NCBI GenBank assembly: GCA_023457495.1
Contig: JAEWLQ010000040.1
Coordinates: 1-11,316 of the forward strand
DNA length: 11,316 nucleotides
Direction of reading: 5' to 3'
Origin: Pseudomonadota bacterium
GTDB taxonomy: Bacteria; Pseudomonadota; Gammaproteobacteria; Steroidobacterales; Steroidobacteraceae
This document shows, piece after piece, positions 5,448 through 11,316 of this stretch (position 1 is its first letter; each line of letters opens with the position of its first letter). Position numbers and translations under genes: made by a program. The notes under the pieces are model-generated. The model was not told the DNA's origin. It saw only the letters and a list, made by a program, of their open reading frames with translations, and made no database searches.

Positions 5448-6815
5448 ATGGCACTATTCGAGAACCTGACGACCCGTCTGTCGCGGACGGTCGATTCACT
5501 GCGCGGCCGCGGCCGCATCACCGAGGAAAACGTCGGCGAGTCCCTGCGCGAAGTGCGCATGGCGTTGCTCGAGGCCGATGTTGCACTGCCCGTCGTCAAG
5601 GCGTTCATCGAGCGGGTCAAACAAAAGGCGCTGGGCGCCGAGGTTACCTCCAGCCTGTCGCCCGGCCAGGCTTTCGTCGGGATCCTGCACAAGGAGCTCA
5701 TCGCTCTCATGCAGGGCGGGCGGGGGCGCTTCGAATTGCGCGCCCAGCCGCCGGTCGTGGTGTTGTTAGCCGGCCTGCAGGGTGCGGGCAAGACGACCAC
5801 CGCCGGCAAACTCGCGCGCTGGCTGATGGAAGATCAGAAGAAGCGCGTGTTGCTCGTTAGCACGGACATCCGCCGGCCCGCGGCCATCCTGCAGTTGCAG
5901 CGGCTCGCCGAGCAGGTGGGCGCGGGCATCTATCCGACCGACGACAACCTCTCGCCCGCGCGGATCGCGGCCGATGCGCTCGATGCGGCGCGCAAGGGTG
6001 TTTACGACGTGCTCATCGTCGACACCGCGGGCCGGTTGCACATCGATGCGGAGTTGATGGACGAAGTCCAGCAGATAGACCGCGCGGTGGAAACGCACGA
6101 ACGACTGTTCGTCATCGACGCGATGGCCGGACAGGACGCGGTGAATGCCGCGCGCGCGTTCGGCTCGACGCTGGATCTCACCGGCGTGATCCTCACTAAG
6201 GCGGATGGCGATGCGCGCGGCGGCGCGGCGTTGTCGGTGCGCGAGGTCACGGGCAAGCCCATCGTGCTGGTGGGCATGGGCGAGAAGCTCGACGCCCTCG
6301 AGCCCTTCGATGCGGAGCGGATGGCGGGACGCATCCTCGGCATGGGCGACGTCGTCGCGCTGGTCGAGCAGGTGCAGAAGCAGGTCGACGTCGACGAGGC
6401 GCAGAAGCTCGCGAAGAAAGTCGCGAAGGGCAAGGGTTTCGACCTGGCCGACCTCAAGATGCAGCTCGAACAGGTGCAGAAGATGGGCGGTGTCGCCTCG
6501 CTCATGGACAAGCTCCCAGGCGCGGCGAAGGCCGGGGCCGCGCAGGCGGATCAGGGCGACAAGGACGTGCGCCGCCAGATCGCGATCATCAACTCGATGA
6601 CCCGGAAGGAGCGGCGCAACCCGGGACTGCTGGACGGCTCGCGCCGCCGCCGCATCGCGGCAGGAGCGGGGGTGCAGGTCCAGGACGTGAACCGCCTCAT
6701 GAAGCAATTCATGGACATGCAGAAGATGATGAAGAGCTTCTCGGGCGGGAAGCTCAAACGCATGATGTCGGCCTTCAAGGGCCAGATGCCGCCCGGGTTT
6801 CCGGGCATGAAGTGA
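5448..6815 (+). CDS. ffh: Signal recognition particle protein Ffh (SRP54)
   Basis: This 455-residue GTPase binds 4.5S RNA and signal sequences of nascent inner-membrane proteins and hands the ribosome to FtsY. The N domain helices (about 1-88) include the ALLEADVALPVV motif (39-50). The G domain has P-loop GLQGAGKT (109-116), DTAGR (192-196), TKADGDARGG (250-259) and GMGEK (276-280). The Met-rich M domain (about 327-455) carries the RNA-binding SRRRRIAAGAG (398-408) and ends in PPGFPGMK. Start and length match E. coli Ffh (453). AGGGG upstream is 13 nt from the ATG, too far for normal use, and a TATAAT occupies the space between, suggesting a leaderless mRNA. It lies directly upstream of the rpsP operon, as in many gammaproteobacteria, but 190 nt and a promoter candidate separate them. 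Confidence 0.98.
   Translation: MALFENLTTRLSRTVDSLRGRGRITEENVGESLREVRMALLEADVALPVVKAFIERVKQKALGAEVTSSLSPGQAFVGILHKELIALMQGGRGRFELRAQPPVVVLLAGLQGAGKTTTAGKLARWLMEDQKKRVLLVSTDIRRPAAILQLQRLAEQVGAGIYPTDDNLSPARIAADALDAARKGVYDVLIVDTAGRLHIDAELMDEVQQIDRAVETHERLFVIDAMAGQDAVNAARAFGSTLDLTGVILTKADGDARGGAALSVREVTGKPIVLVGMGEKLDALEPFDAERMAGRILGMGDVVALVEQVQKQVDVDEAQKLAKKVAKGKGFDLADLKMQLEQVQKMGGVASLMDKLPGAAKAGAAQADQGDKDVRRQIAIINSMTRKERRNPGLLDGSRRRRIAAGAGVQVQDVNRLMKQFMDMQKMMKSFSGGKLKRMMSAFKGQMPPGFPGMK
6791..6806 (+). other. Perfect GC hairpin in the last ffh codons
   Basis: GCCCGG (6791-6796), loop GTTT, CCGGGC (6801-6806): a 6-bp GC-only stem inside codons for the conserved PPGFPG tail, ending 6 nt before the stop codon. 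No T-run follows, so it is not a classic terminator. It may slow RNA decay or simply reflect the coding constraint. Confidence 0.4.
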
Positions 6816-6857
6816 CCCCGGCTGCCGTTAAGCCCTGATTCGACGGGGTTTTCCCGT
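6815..6857 (+). terminator. Weak terminator-like stems after ffh
   Basis: Two alternative pairings start at the ffh stop codon. ACCCCG (6815-6820) can pair with CGGGGT (6844-6849), leaving a 23-nt loop and followed by TTT. ACGGG (6843-6847) can pair with CCCGT (6853-6857). Neither has a strong U-tract, so any termination is likely partial, allowing read-through from ffh into rpsP. Confidence 0.25.
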
Positions 6858-6904
6858 GCGGGTCGGCGGCCATCCCCGGGGGCCAAATGTTTCGCGCCCA
6901 GGGC

Positions 6905-6940
6905 TACCGATAACGTACTGATTTGCGTAGAATCCGCGCT
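6905..6940 (+). promoter_or_regulatory. Candidate rpsP operon promoter
   Basis: TAGAAT (6928-6933) matches the -10 consensus at 5 of 6 positions. The base run after it is CCGCGC, a GC-rich discriminator of the kind found at promoters repressed by ppGpp/DksA, which fits a ribosomal protein operon. The -35 region (about 6905-6910) is poor. A start near 6940 would give a leader of about 65 nt. Confidence 0.45.
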
Positions 6941-6946
6941 CTTTTT

Positions 6947-6982
6947 TGGCCGGCCGGGTTGGGCGTTTCCGACCTGGGGCCG
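6947..6982 (+). promoter_or_regulatory. Leader hairpin upstream of rpsP
   Basis: A long stem can form. GGCC (6948-6951) pairs with GGCC (6978-6981); after a two-base bulge (G6952, G6953), 6954-6962 pairs with 6969-6977 over 9 bp including two G-U pairs. The loop is GCGTTT (6963-6968), and a further U6947-G6982 wobble closes the base. It sits about 10 nt before the rpsP ribosome site, inside the predicted leader. No T-run follows it, so it is not an intrinsic terminator. It could be a protein-binding or stability element; I know of no described S16 leader of this form. Confidence 0.45.
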
Positions 6983-7005
6983 TGAACATCTGAAGGTTTA
7001 ATGAC

Positions 7006-7257
7006 ATGGTGACAATCCGTCTGACCCGCCGCGGTGCCACGAACACGCCGTTCTATCACGTCGTCGTGACCGATAGCCGCAAGCGCCAGGGTGGCAAGAG
7101 CCTGGAGCAGGTCGGTTTCTTCAATCCGAAGCCGGTGAAGAACGAGGTCGGCCTCAAGCTCGACATCGCCCGCATCGACTACTGGGTGTCCAAGGGCGCG
7201 CAGCAGTCCGAGCGCGTGAAGCACCTGGTGAGCGCGTTCCGCAAGGCGAACGCCTGA
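7006..7257 (+). CDS. rpsP: 30S ribosomal protein S16
   Basis: This 83-residue protein of the 30S subunit is needed for assembly of the 5' domain of 16S rRNA. It begins with the family N-terminus MVTIRLTRRGA, followed by PFYHVVVTDSR (16-26) and VGFFNP (38-43), and is close in length to E. coli S16 (82). GAAGG (6992-6996) lies 9 nt before the ATG. It opens the conserved rpsP-rimM-trmD-rplS operon, 190 nt after ffh and 27 nt before rimM. The preceding gap has a promoter candidate with a GC-rich discriminator and a strong leader hairpin, so its expression may be set separately from ffh. Confidence 0.98.
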   Translation: MVTIRLTRRGATNTPFYHVVVTDSRKRQGGKSLEQVGFFNPKPVKNEVGLKLDIARIDYWVSKGAQQSERVKHLVSAFRKANA

Positions 7258-7285
7258 TCGACTAACCACTGGCGGAGGCAGGCCA
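7252..7285 (+). promoter_or_regulatory. rimM ribosome site within possible hairpins
   Basis: GGAGG (7274-7278) is a strong ribosome site 6 nt before the rimM ATG. Two small stems can enclose it: GCCTG (7252-7256) with CAGGC (7279-7283), or TGGC (7270-7273) with GCCA (7282-7285). The second puts GGAGG in the loop and the A of the ATG in the stem. In E. coli, RimM and TrmD are made at far lower levels than S16 and L19 through translational control, so folding here could serve the same end. The stems are short. Confidence 0.3.
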
Positions 7286-7791
7286 TGGGCGGGCCCCGCC
7301 GTGTCGAAGTAGGTAGATTGGGGGCGGCGCACGGAGTGCGCGGCTGGCTGCGGGTGCAATCGTTCACCGATCCTCCGCAGCGTCTGTTCGAGTGGAAGCG
7401 CTGGCTCCTGCAAACGGAAGCCGGCGCAACCAGCGAAGTGAAGTTGTCAGAGGCGCGCCAGCAGGGCAACGGCTGGATCGCGCGGATCGAGGGCATCGAC
7501 GAACGCGATGCCGCGAGCCGGTTGACTGGACAGATGGTGCTGGTCGATCGGGAAGAGTTGCCACCGACCGAGGGGCGCGAGCATTACCGCGCGGACCTCG
7601 AAGGTTTCGCGGTGATGAATCTGGATGGCGCGTTGCTGGGAGTGGTCGATCATTTCATCGACACGCCTGCCAACGCGGTGATGGTGGTGAAGGGTGAGCG
7701 CGAGCACTTGATACCAGTGACGTCGCAGCACCTTCTCGTCATCAACGAAGGCGAGCGATTGTTGACGGTGGATTGGCCAGAAGACTTTTGA
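7285..7791 (+). CDS. rimM: 16S rRNA processing / 30S maturation factor RimM
   Basis: This 168-residue cytoplasmic factor binds S19 and assists late maturation of the 30S head. The N-terminal RimM domain (about 5-92) shows VGRLGAAHGVRGWLRV (9-24) and the DERDAASRLTG stretch (72-82). The PRC-barrel domain (about 97-168) shows DTPANAVMVV (126-135), HLIPVT (141-146) and the ending VDWPEDF. The usual YY(W/H)xDL at the barrel entrance, implicated in S19 binding in E. coli, reads HYRADL (100-105) here, keeping one of the two tyrosines. The start is fixed by GGAGG 6 nt upstream. Its stop lies 8 nt before the trmD ATG. Length is slightly short of E. coli RimM (182). Confidence 0.96.
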   Translation: MGGPRRVEVGRLGAAHGVRGWLRVQSFTDPPQRLFEWKRWLLQTEAGATSEVKLSEARQQGNGWIARIEGIDERDAASRLTGQMVLVDREELPPTEGREHYRADLEGFAVMNLDGALLGVVDHFIDTPANAVMVVKGEREHLIPVTSQHLLVINEGERLLTVDWPEDF

Positions 7792-7799
7792 CACGACTC

Positions 7800-8552
7800 A
7801 TGCAGATCGAAGTCGTGACATTGTTCCCTGAGCTGATCCGCGCGGCCCTCGGAGTGGGGGTCGTCGGTCGCGCGGTGACGCGTGGCATCGTGAAGGTGGG
7901 TTGCGAAGATCCACGCGCTTTCACGAGTGACGTGCATCGCACCGTGGATGATCGGCCGTACGGCGGCGGGCCTGGAATGGTCCTGAAGCCCGAGCCGATG
8001 TCGAAGGCGATCGACGCGGCGGCGGCCAGGCTGCCGGCCGGTTCGCCGCGTATATATATGTCGGCGCAGGGCGTGCCCTTCACGCAGGTGCTGGCGAAGG
8101 AATTGGCGACGCTACCAGGCCTGGTGCTGGTGGCGGGGCGATACGAGGGACTCGACGAACGGGTCATCGAATCGCGGATAGATAGAGAGGTATCGATTGG
8201 CGACTACGTGCTGTCGGGCGGTGAACTGCCGGCGCTCGTGGTCATCGACGCGGTGGCGAGACTGCTGCCGGGAGTGCTCGGCGACGAGCGCTCGAACGTC
8301 GAGGAGTCATTCGATGCGGGTTTGCTCGACTGGCCGCATTACACGCGGCCGGTGGAGTTCGAAGGCCGGACGGTGCCCGAAGTCCTGCAAGGTGGGCACC
8401 ACGCTGACATACAGCGCTGGCGATTGAAGCAGGCGGTTGCGCGCACGTGGGTGCGACGGCCGGATCTGGTTGCGAAGGGTGGCCTGCCGGCCGATGCGGC
8501 AAAGCTGCTCGATGAATTTCTCGCTGAACGCGAAGGTGACGAACATGGCTAA
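7800..8552 (+). CDS. trmD: tRNA (guanine-N1-)-methyltransferase TrmD
   Basis: This 250-residue SPOUT methyltransferase uses S-adenosylmethionine to make m1G37 in tRNAs, preventing +1 frameshifts. Key motifs are RTVDDRPYGGGPGM (47-60), GRYEG (113-117) and SIGDYVLSGGELPA (132-145) of the trefoil knot, LLDWPHYTRP (175-184) and the RRWRLKQ-type segment (QRWRLKQ, 205-211). The residue aligning with the catalytic Asp169 of E. coli is Glu169 (VEESF), a conservative change. The frame extends upstream to a TTG at 7773 inside rimM, but ATG 7800 gives the family start MQIEVVTLFP. No Shine-Dalgarno is visible, so initiation probably depends on coupling with rimM, 8 nt upstream. Its last 8 nt overlap rplS. 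Confidence 0.97.
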   Translation: MQIEVVTLFPELIRAALGVGVVGRAVTRGIVKVGCEDPRAFTSDVHRTVDDRPYGGGPGMVLKPEPMSKAIDAAAARLPAGSPRIYMSAQGVPFTQVLAKELATLPGLVLVAGRYEGLDERVIESRIDREVSIGDYVLSGGELPALVVIDAVARLLPGVLGDERSNVEESFDAGLLDWPHYTRPVEFEGRTVPEVLQGGHHADIQRWRLKQAVARTWVRRPDLVAKGGLPADAAKLLDEFLAEREGDEHG

Positions 8553-8889
8553 CATCATTCAACAACTCGAATCCGCGCGCATGACGCGCAAAGTCCCTGA
8601 TTTCAACCCCGGCGACACCGTGGTCGTGCAGGTCAAGGTGAAGGAAGGCGACCGCGAGCGCGCGCAGGCCTACGAAGGCGTGGTCATCGCCAAGAGCAAC
8701 CGCGGCCTCAACTCCTCGTTCACGGTGCGCAAGATTTCGCACGGCGAGGGCGTGGAGCGCGTGTTCCAGACGTACAGCCCGGCGATCAGCGAGATCGAGA
8801 TCAAGCGCCGCGGCAGCGTCCGTCGCGCCAAGCTCTACTACCTGCGTGATCTGTCCGGCAAGGCCGCGCGCATCGAAGAGAAGGTCTGA
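8545..8889 (+). CDS. rplS: 50S ribosomal protein L19
   Basis: This 114-residue protein of the 50S subunit lies at the 30S-50S interface. Family signatures are FNPGDTVVV (20-28), QAYEGVVIA (44-52), NRGLNSSFTVRKIS (55-68), GEGVERVF (70-77) and KLYYLRD (95-101). Length matches E. coli L19 (115). The frame is open further upstream inside trmD, but homology sets the start at ATG 8545, supported by GAAGG 8 nt before it. The start codon lies within the end of trmD: the two genes overlap over ATGGCTAA. sppA follows after 23 nt. Confidence 0.98.
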   Translation: MANIIQQLESARMTRKVPDFNPGDTVVVQVKVKEGDRERAQAYEGVVIAKSNRGLNSSFTVRKISHGEGVERVFQTYSPAISEIEIKRRGSVRRAKLYYLRDLSGKAARIEEKV

Positions 8890-8912
8890 TCGGCTCCGGA
8901 CGGCTGACATAG

Positions 8913-10787
8913 ATGTTCGGCCGGATCGCACTGGGAATCTGGCGCGGCCTCGACGGGCTGCGCAAGTTCCTGCACCTGCTGTTGTTGCTGGTGATCTTCG
9001 GCTTCATCGTCGGAGCGCTGCGGACGTCCATTCCGCACATCGCGGACAACTCCGCGCTCGTCATCGAGCCGCAGGGCGAGATCGTCGAGCAGCTCTCGGG
9101 CAGTCCCGTCGACCAGGCCATCGCGCGTGCGCAGGGCCAGGGCTCCGGTGAGACGCTGCTCTGGGATCTGATCGACGCGCTGCGCGCCGCGAAAAAGGAT
9201 GCGCGCATCAAGGCGGTGGTCCTCAACCTGAATTCGTTGAGCGGCGGCGGACAGCCGACGCTCGCCGAGTTCGCGGCCGCCATCGATGACTTCCGCTCGA
9301 GCGGCAAGAAGGTCGTCGCGTACGCCGACGCGATGCTGCAAGACCAGTACTTCGTCGCGGCGCATGCGGACGAGGTCTACATCGATCCGCTCGGCATCGT
9401 CGGCATGGATGGCTACGATCGCTTCCGCACTTACTACAAGGATCTGTTCGAAAAGCTCGGCGTAACCGTCAACCTGTTCAAGGTGGGCGCGTACAAGAGC
9501 GCCGCCGAGGTCTACGTGCGCTCGGACATGTCGCCGGAAGACCGCGAGGCCAGCCTCGCTTATCTCAATGCCTTGTGGCTCAACTACCGCGCCGCGGTCG
9601 CCGCGGCGCGCGGCCTCAAGCCCGAGGACATCAGCGCGTACGTCGACAATGCCGTGCCCGCGATGCTGGCCGCGAAGGGTAACGCCGGGAAGATCGCGCT
9701 CGACGCGAAGCTGGTGACCGGCCTCAAGTCCTCGCTCGACGTGGACCGCCGCATGGTCGAACTCGTCGGCAGCGCGGATCCTGATCGCCACCGGGAAAAG
9801 GGCGCCATCGAGGCCGCCGGACCCGACGACAACTACAACGCCACCCGATTCGAGGATTACCTGCGCATCGTCGAGGCCGAGAAGGCGGCGCGTGTCGGCG
9901 GCAAGCAGAAGATCGCCGTCATCGTCGCCTCGGGCGAGATCCTCGACGGCTCGCAGCCGCCCGGCGCGATCGGCGGCGAGAGCACCGCGGCGCTGGTGCG
10001 CGAAGCGCGCCACGACGACGACGTGAAGGCCATCGTGCTGCGGGTAGATAGTCCGGGCGGCAGCGTGCTCGCCTCGGAGCAGATCTACCGCGAAGTGCGT
10101 GCCGCGCAGAGCTCCGGTCTGCCGGTGGTCGTCTCGATGGGTGATCTGGCCGCGTCGGGCGGCTACTACATCTCGACTTCAGCCGACGAGATCTGGGCGC
10201 ACCCGGCCACCATCACGGGTTCGATCGGTATCTTCGGCGCGATCCCGACCTTCGACGGCACGCTTTCCAAGATCGGCGTCAACGTCGATGGCGTGGGGAC
10301 GACCAAACTCTCCGGACAATTGCGCATCGATCGGCCGCTCGGCAACGAGGCGAAGATCCTGCTGCAATCCATGATCGAGCACGGCTACGAAGAATTCCTC
10401 GGTCACGTTGCCGAGGGCCGCAAGAAGACTCGCGACCAGGTCCACGAGATCGCCCAGGGACGCGTGTGGATCGGTACCGATGCCCTGGCCAATGGCCTGG
10501 TCGACAAGCTCGGGCTGTTCGACGAGGCCGTGAAGTCCGCGGCGGCGCGCGCCGGCATCGAGGACTATGACGTCGAACGCGTCGAGCCGCAGCTGACGCT
10601 GGCCGAGCGCCTCGCGATGCGTGTACGCGTGTGGTTCGCGGCGAACTTCCTCGGCGATGTCGCGCGCCAGAATCCGCTCGCCGGCTTCTCCCGGCAGCTC
10701 GAGCCGGTGCAGCGCGAGATCGAGCGCTGGTCACGCATGAGCTCGCGCGACAACCGGTACGCCTACTGCTTCTGCGACGTGCGCTAG
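8913..10787 (+). CDS. sppA: Signal peptide peptidase SppA, long (67K) type
   Basis: This 624-residue inner-membrane serine protease cleaves remnant signal peptides in the membrane. It has one N-terminal anchor (about 19-37) with Arg/Lys before it, so the bulk should be periplasmic. Two ClpP-like crotonase-fold halves follow. The N-terminal half carries the general-base lysine K195 in GAYKSA (192-197), equivalent to K209 of E. coli; the C-terminal half carries the nucleophile S415 in DLAASGGYY (411-419), equivalent to S409. VDSPGGSV (378-385) and ITGSIGIFG (434-442) are also typical. Length fits the 618-residue E. coli form. The start matches family N-termini, though no clear ribosome site is present. 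The protein's only cysteines are C619 and C621, near the end. It lies 23 nt after rplS, so it may be transcribed with the rpsP operon. Confidence 0.95.
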   Translation: MFGRIALGIWRGLDGLRKFLHLLLLLVIFGFIVGALRTSIPHIADNSALVIEPQGEIVEQLSGSPVDQAIARAQGQGSGETLLWDLIDALRAAKKDARIKAVVLNLNSLSGGGQPTLAEFAAAIDDFRSSGKKVVAYADAMLQDQYFVAAHADEVYIDPLGIVGMDGYDRFRTYYKDLFEKLGVTVNLFKVGAYKSAAEVYVRSDMSPEDREASLAYLNALWLNYRAAVAAARGLKPEDISAYVDNAVPAMLAAKGNAGKIALDAKLVTGLKSSLDVDRRMVELVGSADPDRHREKGAIEAAGPDDNYNATRFEDYLRIVEAEKAARVGGKQKIAVIVASGEILDGSQPPGAIGGESTAALVREARHDDDVKAIVLRVDSPGGSVLASEQIYREVRAAQSSGLPVVVSMGDLAASGGYYISTSADEIWAHPATITGSIGIFGAIPTFDGTLSKIGVNVDGVGTTKLSGQLRIDRPLGNEAKILLQSMIEHGYEEFLGHVAEGRKKTRDQVHEIAQGRVWIGTDALANGLVDKLGLFDEAVKSAAARAGIEDYDVERVEPQLTLAERLAMRVRVWFAANFLGDVARQNPLAGFSRQLEPVQREIERWSRMSSRDNRYAYCFCDVR

Positions 10788-10826
10788 GCGCCGCCTAGTC
10801 AGCCTAAAGGCGTATCCAACCCATCC

Positions 10827-10842
10827 ACTGCCCTGCGGCAGT
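10827..10842 (+). other. Perfect 6-bp hairpin between sppA and the CLC gene
   Basis: ACTGCC (10827-10832), loop CTGC, GGCAGT (10837-10842). It lies 40 nt after the sppA stop and 9 nt before the next gene's GTG. No T-run follows. It could be a weak terminator, an operator, or an RNA element hindering initiation of the downstream gene, which has no visible ribosome site. Confidence 0.35.
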
Positions 10843-10851
10843 ATCGGTCGC

Positions 10852-11316
10852 GTGTCGACCGTACTCACCGAAGAGCTGACACTGGGGCCGCGGCTCGCGG
10901 CCTACGTGGCGGGTGGTGTCGTGGGCGGAGTGGTCGGCGGCCTGATCGTCGTCGCCACGATCTCCGCGCTCAAGGCGATGCTGGACACCGTGTCCTCGCA
11001 GGACACGTGGGTGCTCATCGTCACTCCCGTGATCGGCCTCGCGCTCGCCGCGTTGCTGCTGAACGGCTTCGGCCGGCGCACGGCCGCGACTCCCGATGGC
11101 CGTCCGCGCGGGTCGTGGCGTTCGTGGCCACCGGGCGCCATCCCCGCGGACATCACGGGCGACGTGCAATCGTGCGCCGGGCAGGAAGAACGCATGCCAT
11201 GGCGGCTCGCGCCGCGGCGGCGCGGCGCGATCTTCGCGACGGTGGGCTCCGGCGCCGCGATGGGCACCGAGGCGCCGGCCGCTTACCTGGCGGCGGCGGC
11301 CGGCGCGGGCATCTGC
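10852..11316 (+). CDS. Putative CLC-family chloride channel/transporter, 5' part
   Basis: This frame of 155 codons from GTG runs off the window without a stop. The visible part has a hydrophobic segment rich in Gly/Val/Ala (about 17-40) and another (about 52-71), then a polar stretch with SWRSWPPGAI (88-97) and PWRLAPRRR (116-124). A Gly/Ala-rich segment GSGAAMGTEAPAAYL (132-146) follows. GTEAP aligns with the G(K/R)EGP motif at the anion path of CLC proteins, with E140 at the place of the gating glutamate (E148 in E. coli ClcA). CLC proteins move chloride, or exchange it for protons, across the inner membrane. The GTG start has no clear ribosome site, and in-frame CTG 10828 or later GTGs are alternatives. 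It follows sppA by 64 nt. Third positions are strongly G/C, as expected of a real gene here. Confidence 0.6.
   Translation, partial: MSTVLTEELTLGPRLAAYVAGGVVGGVVGGLIVVATISALKAMLDTVSSQDTWVLIVTPVIGLALAALLLNGFGRRTAATPDGRPRGSWRSWPPGAIPADITGDVQSCAGQEERMPWRLAPRRRGAIFATVGSGAAMGTEAPAAYLAAAAGAGIC

Noticed and set aside
5766..6707. 313-codon minus-strand open frame opposite ffh
   Set aside because: Mirror of ffh codons; rich in His, Arg, Leu, with no domain signature.
7773..7799. Earlier TTG start for trmD
   Set aside because: It would add 9 residues absent from the family; ATG 7800 gives the canonical N-terminus.
13..8553. Recurring GTTAGC/GCTAAC hexamer (7 copies, several as rare TTA-GC codons)
   Set aside because: Rough expectation from base composition is about four, so seven is not clearly an excess, and the positions share no context.
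8889..8912. Terminator between rplS and sppA
   Set aside because: Only a 6-bp TCCGGA palindrome is present; no stem with loop and no T-run.
8838..10013. 391-codon minus-strand open frame opposite sppA
   Set aside because: Antisense shadow of a firmly identified gene in GC-rich DNA; its Arg/His/Asp-rich translation has no recognisable motif.
1..11316. CRISPR arrays, insertion sequences, tRNA or rRNA genes, prophage or defence genes
   Set aside because: No regularly spaced repeats, transposase-like frames, terminal repeats with duplications, or structural RNA sequences were seen.

Overview
The window is a GC-rich chromosomal segment of a bacterium. Gene content and order point to Gammaproteobacteria: ffh is followed by rpsP-rimM-trmD-rplS in the classic order, and a CNNM/CorB (YfjD-like) gene sits beside ffh. 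The high GC, the adjacent PP2C and FHA genes and the form of the SppA protein would fit the Nevskiales/Steroidobacterales/Xanthomonadales side of the class; that placement is inference. I see no rRNA, tRNA, CRISPR array, insertion sequence or phage gene. This is mostly ordinary core genome, and the less usual signals lie in the gaps and in a few altered motifs.

Layout. (1) 1-1603, minus strand: a PP2C-type Ser/Thr phosphatase gene followed by a tandem-FHA protein gene, 15 nt apart, forming a phospho-signalling pair. An inverted repeat lies at the window edge behind them. (2) 1604-1941: a divergent control region with no convincing full-length gene. It holds a tandem 7-bp repeat and a 13-codon reading frame whose stop overlaps the radA start. 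(3) 1942-3294, plus strand: radA, DNA repair. (4) 3296-5415, minus strand: a CNNM/CorB-like membrane protein gene, then a membrane-anchored helical protein of unknown function, overlapping by 4 nt; radA and this pair converge with 1 nt between their stop codons. (5) 5416-5447: a 32-bp divergent promoter gap containing a perfect TATAAT 6 nt before the ffh start. (6) 5448-10787, plus strand: ffh, a gap with a promoter and a strong leader hairpin, then rpsP-rimM-trmD-rplS and, 23 nt further, sppA. (7) 10852-11316: the 5' part of a CLC-family channel/transporter gene that starts with GTG and runs off the window.

How they work together. Ffh delivers nascent membrane proteins to the translocon. S16 and L19 are ribosomal proteins, RimM matures the 30S subunit, TrmD makes m1G37 in tRNA, and SppA degrades leftover signal peptides and membrane fragments. 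Region 6 is therefore a translation, targeting and membrane-quality block. The PP2C/FHA pair implies a Ser/Thr kinase elsewhere, probably outside the window.

Most interesting points: likely leaderless (or nearly leaderless) transcripts for the divergent ffh/CNNM pair, a bulged 13-bp hairpin in the rpsP leader, a small frame stop-start coupled to radA, a CNNM protein lacking the usual GNNxVN motif, a degenerate second FHA domain, and a CLC protein with GTEAP in place of G(K/R)EGP. None of these amounts to a demonstrated new system.
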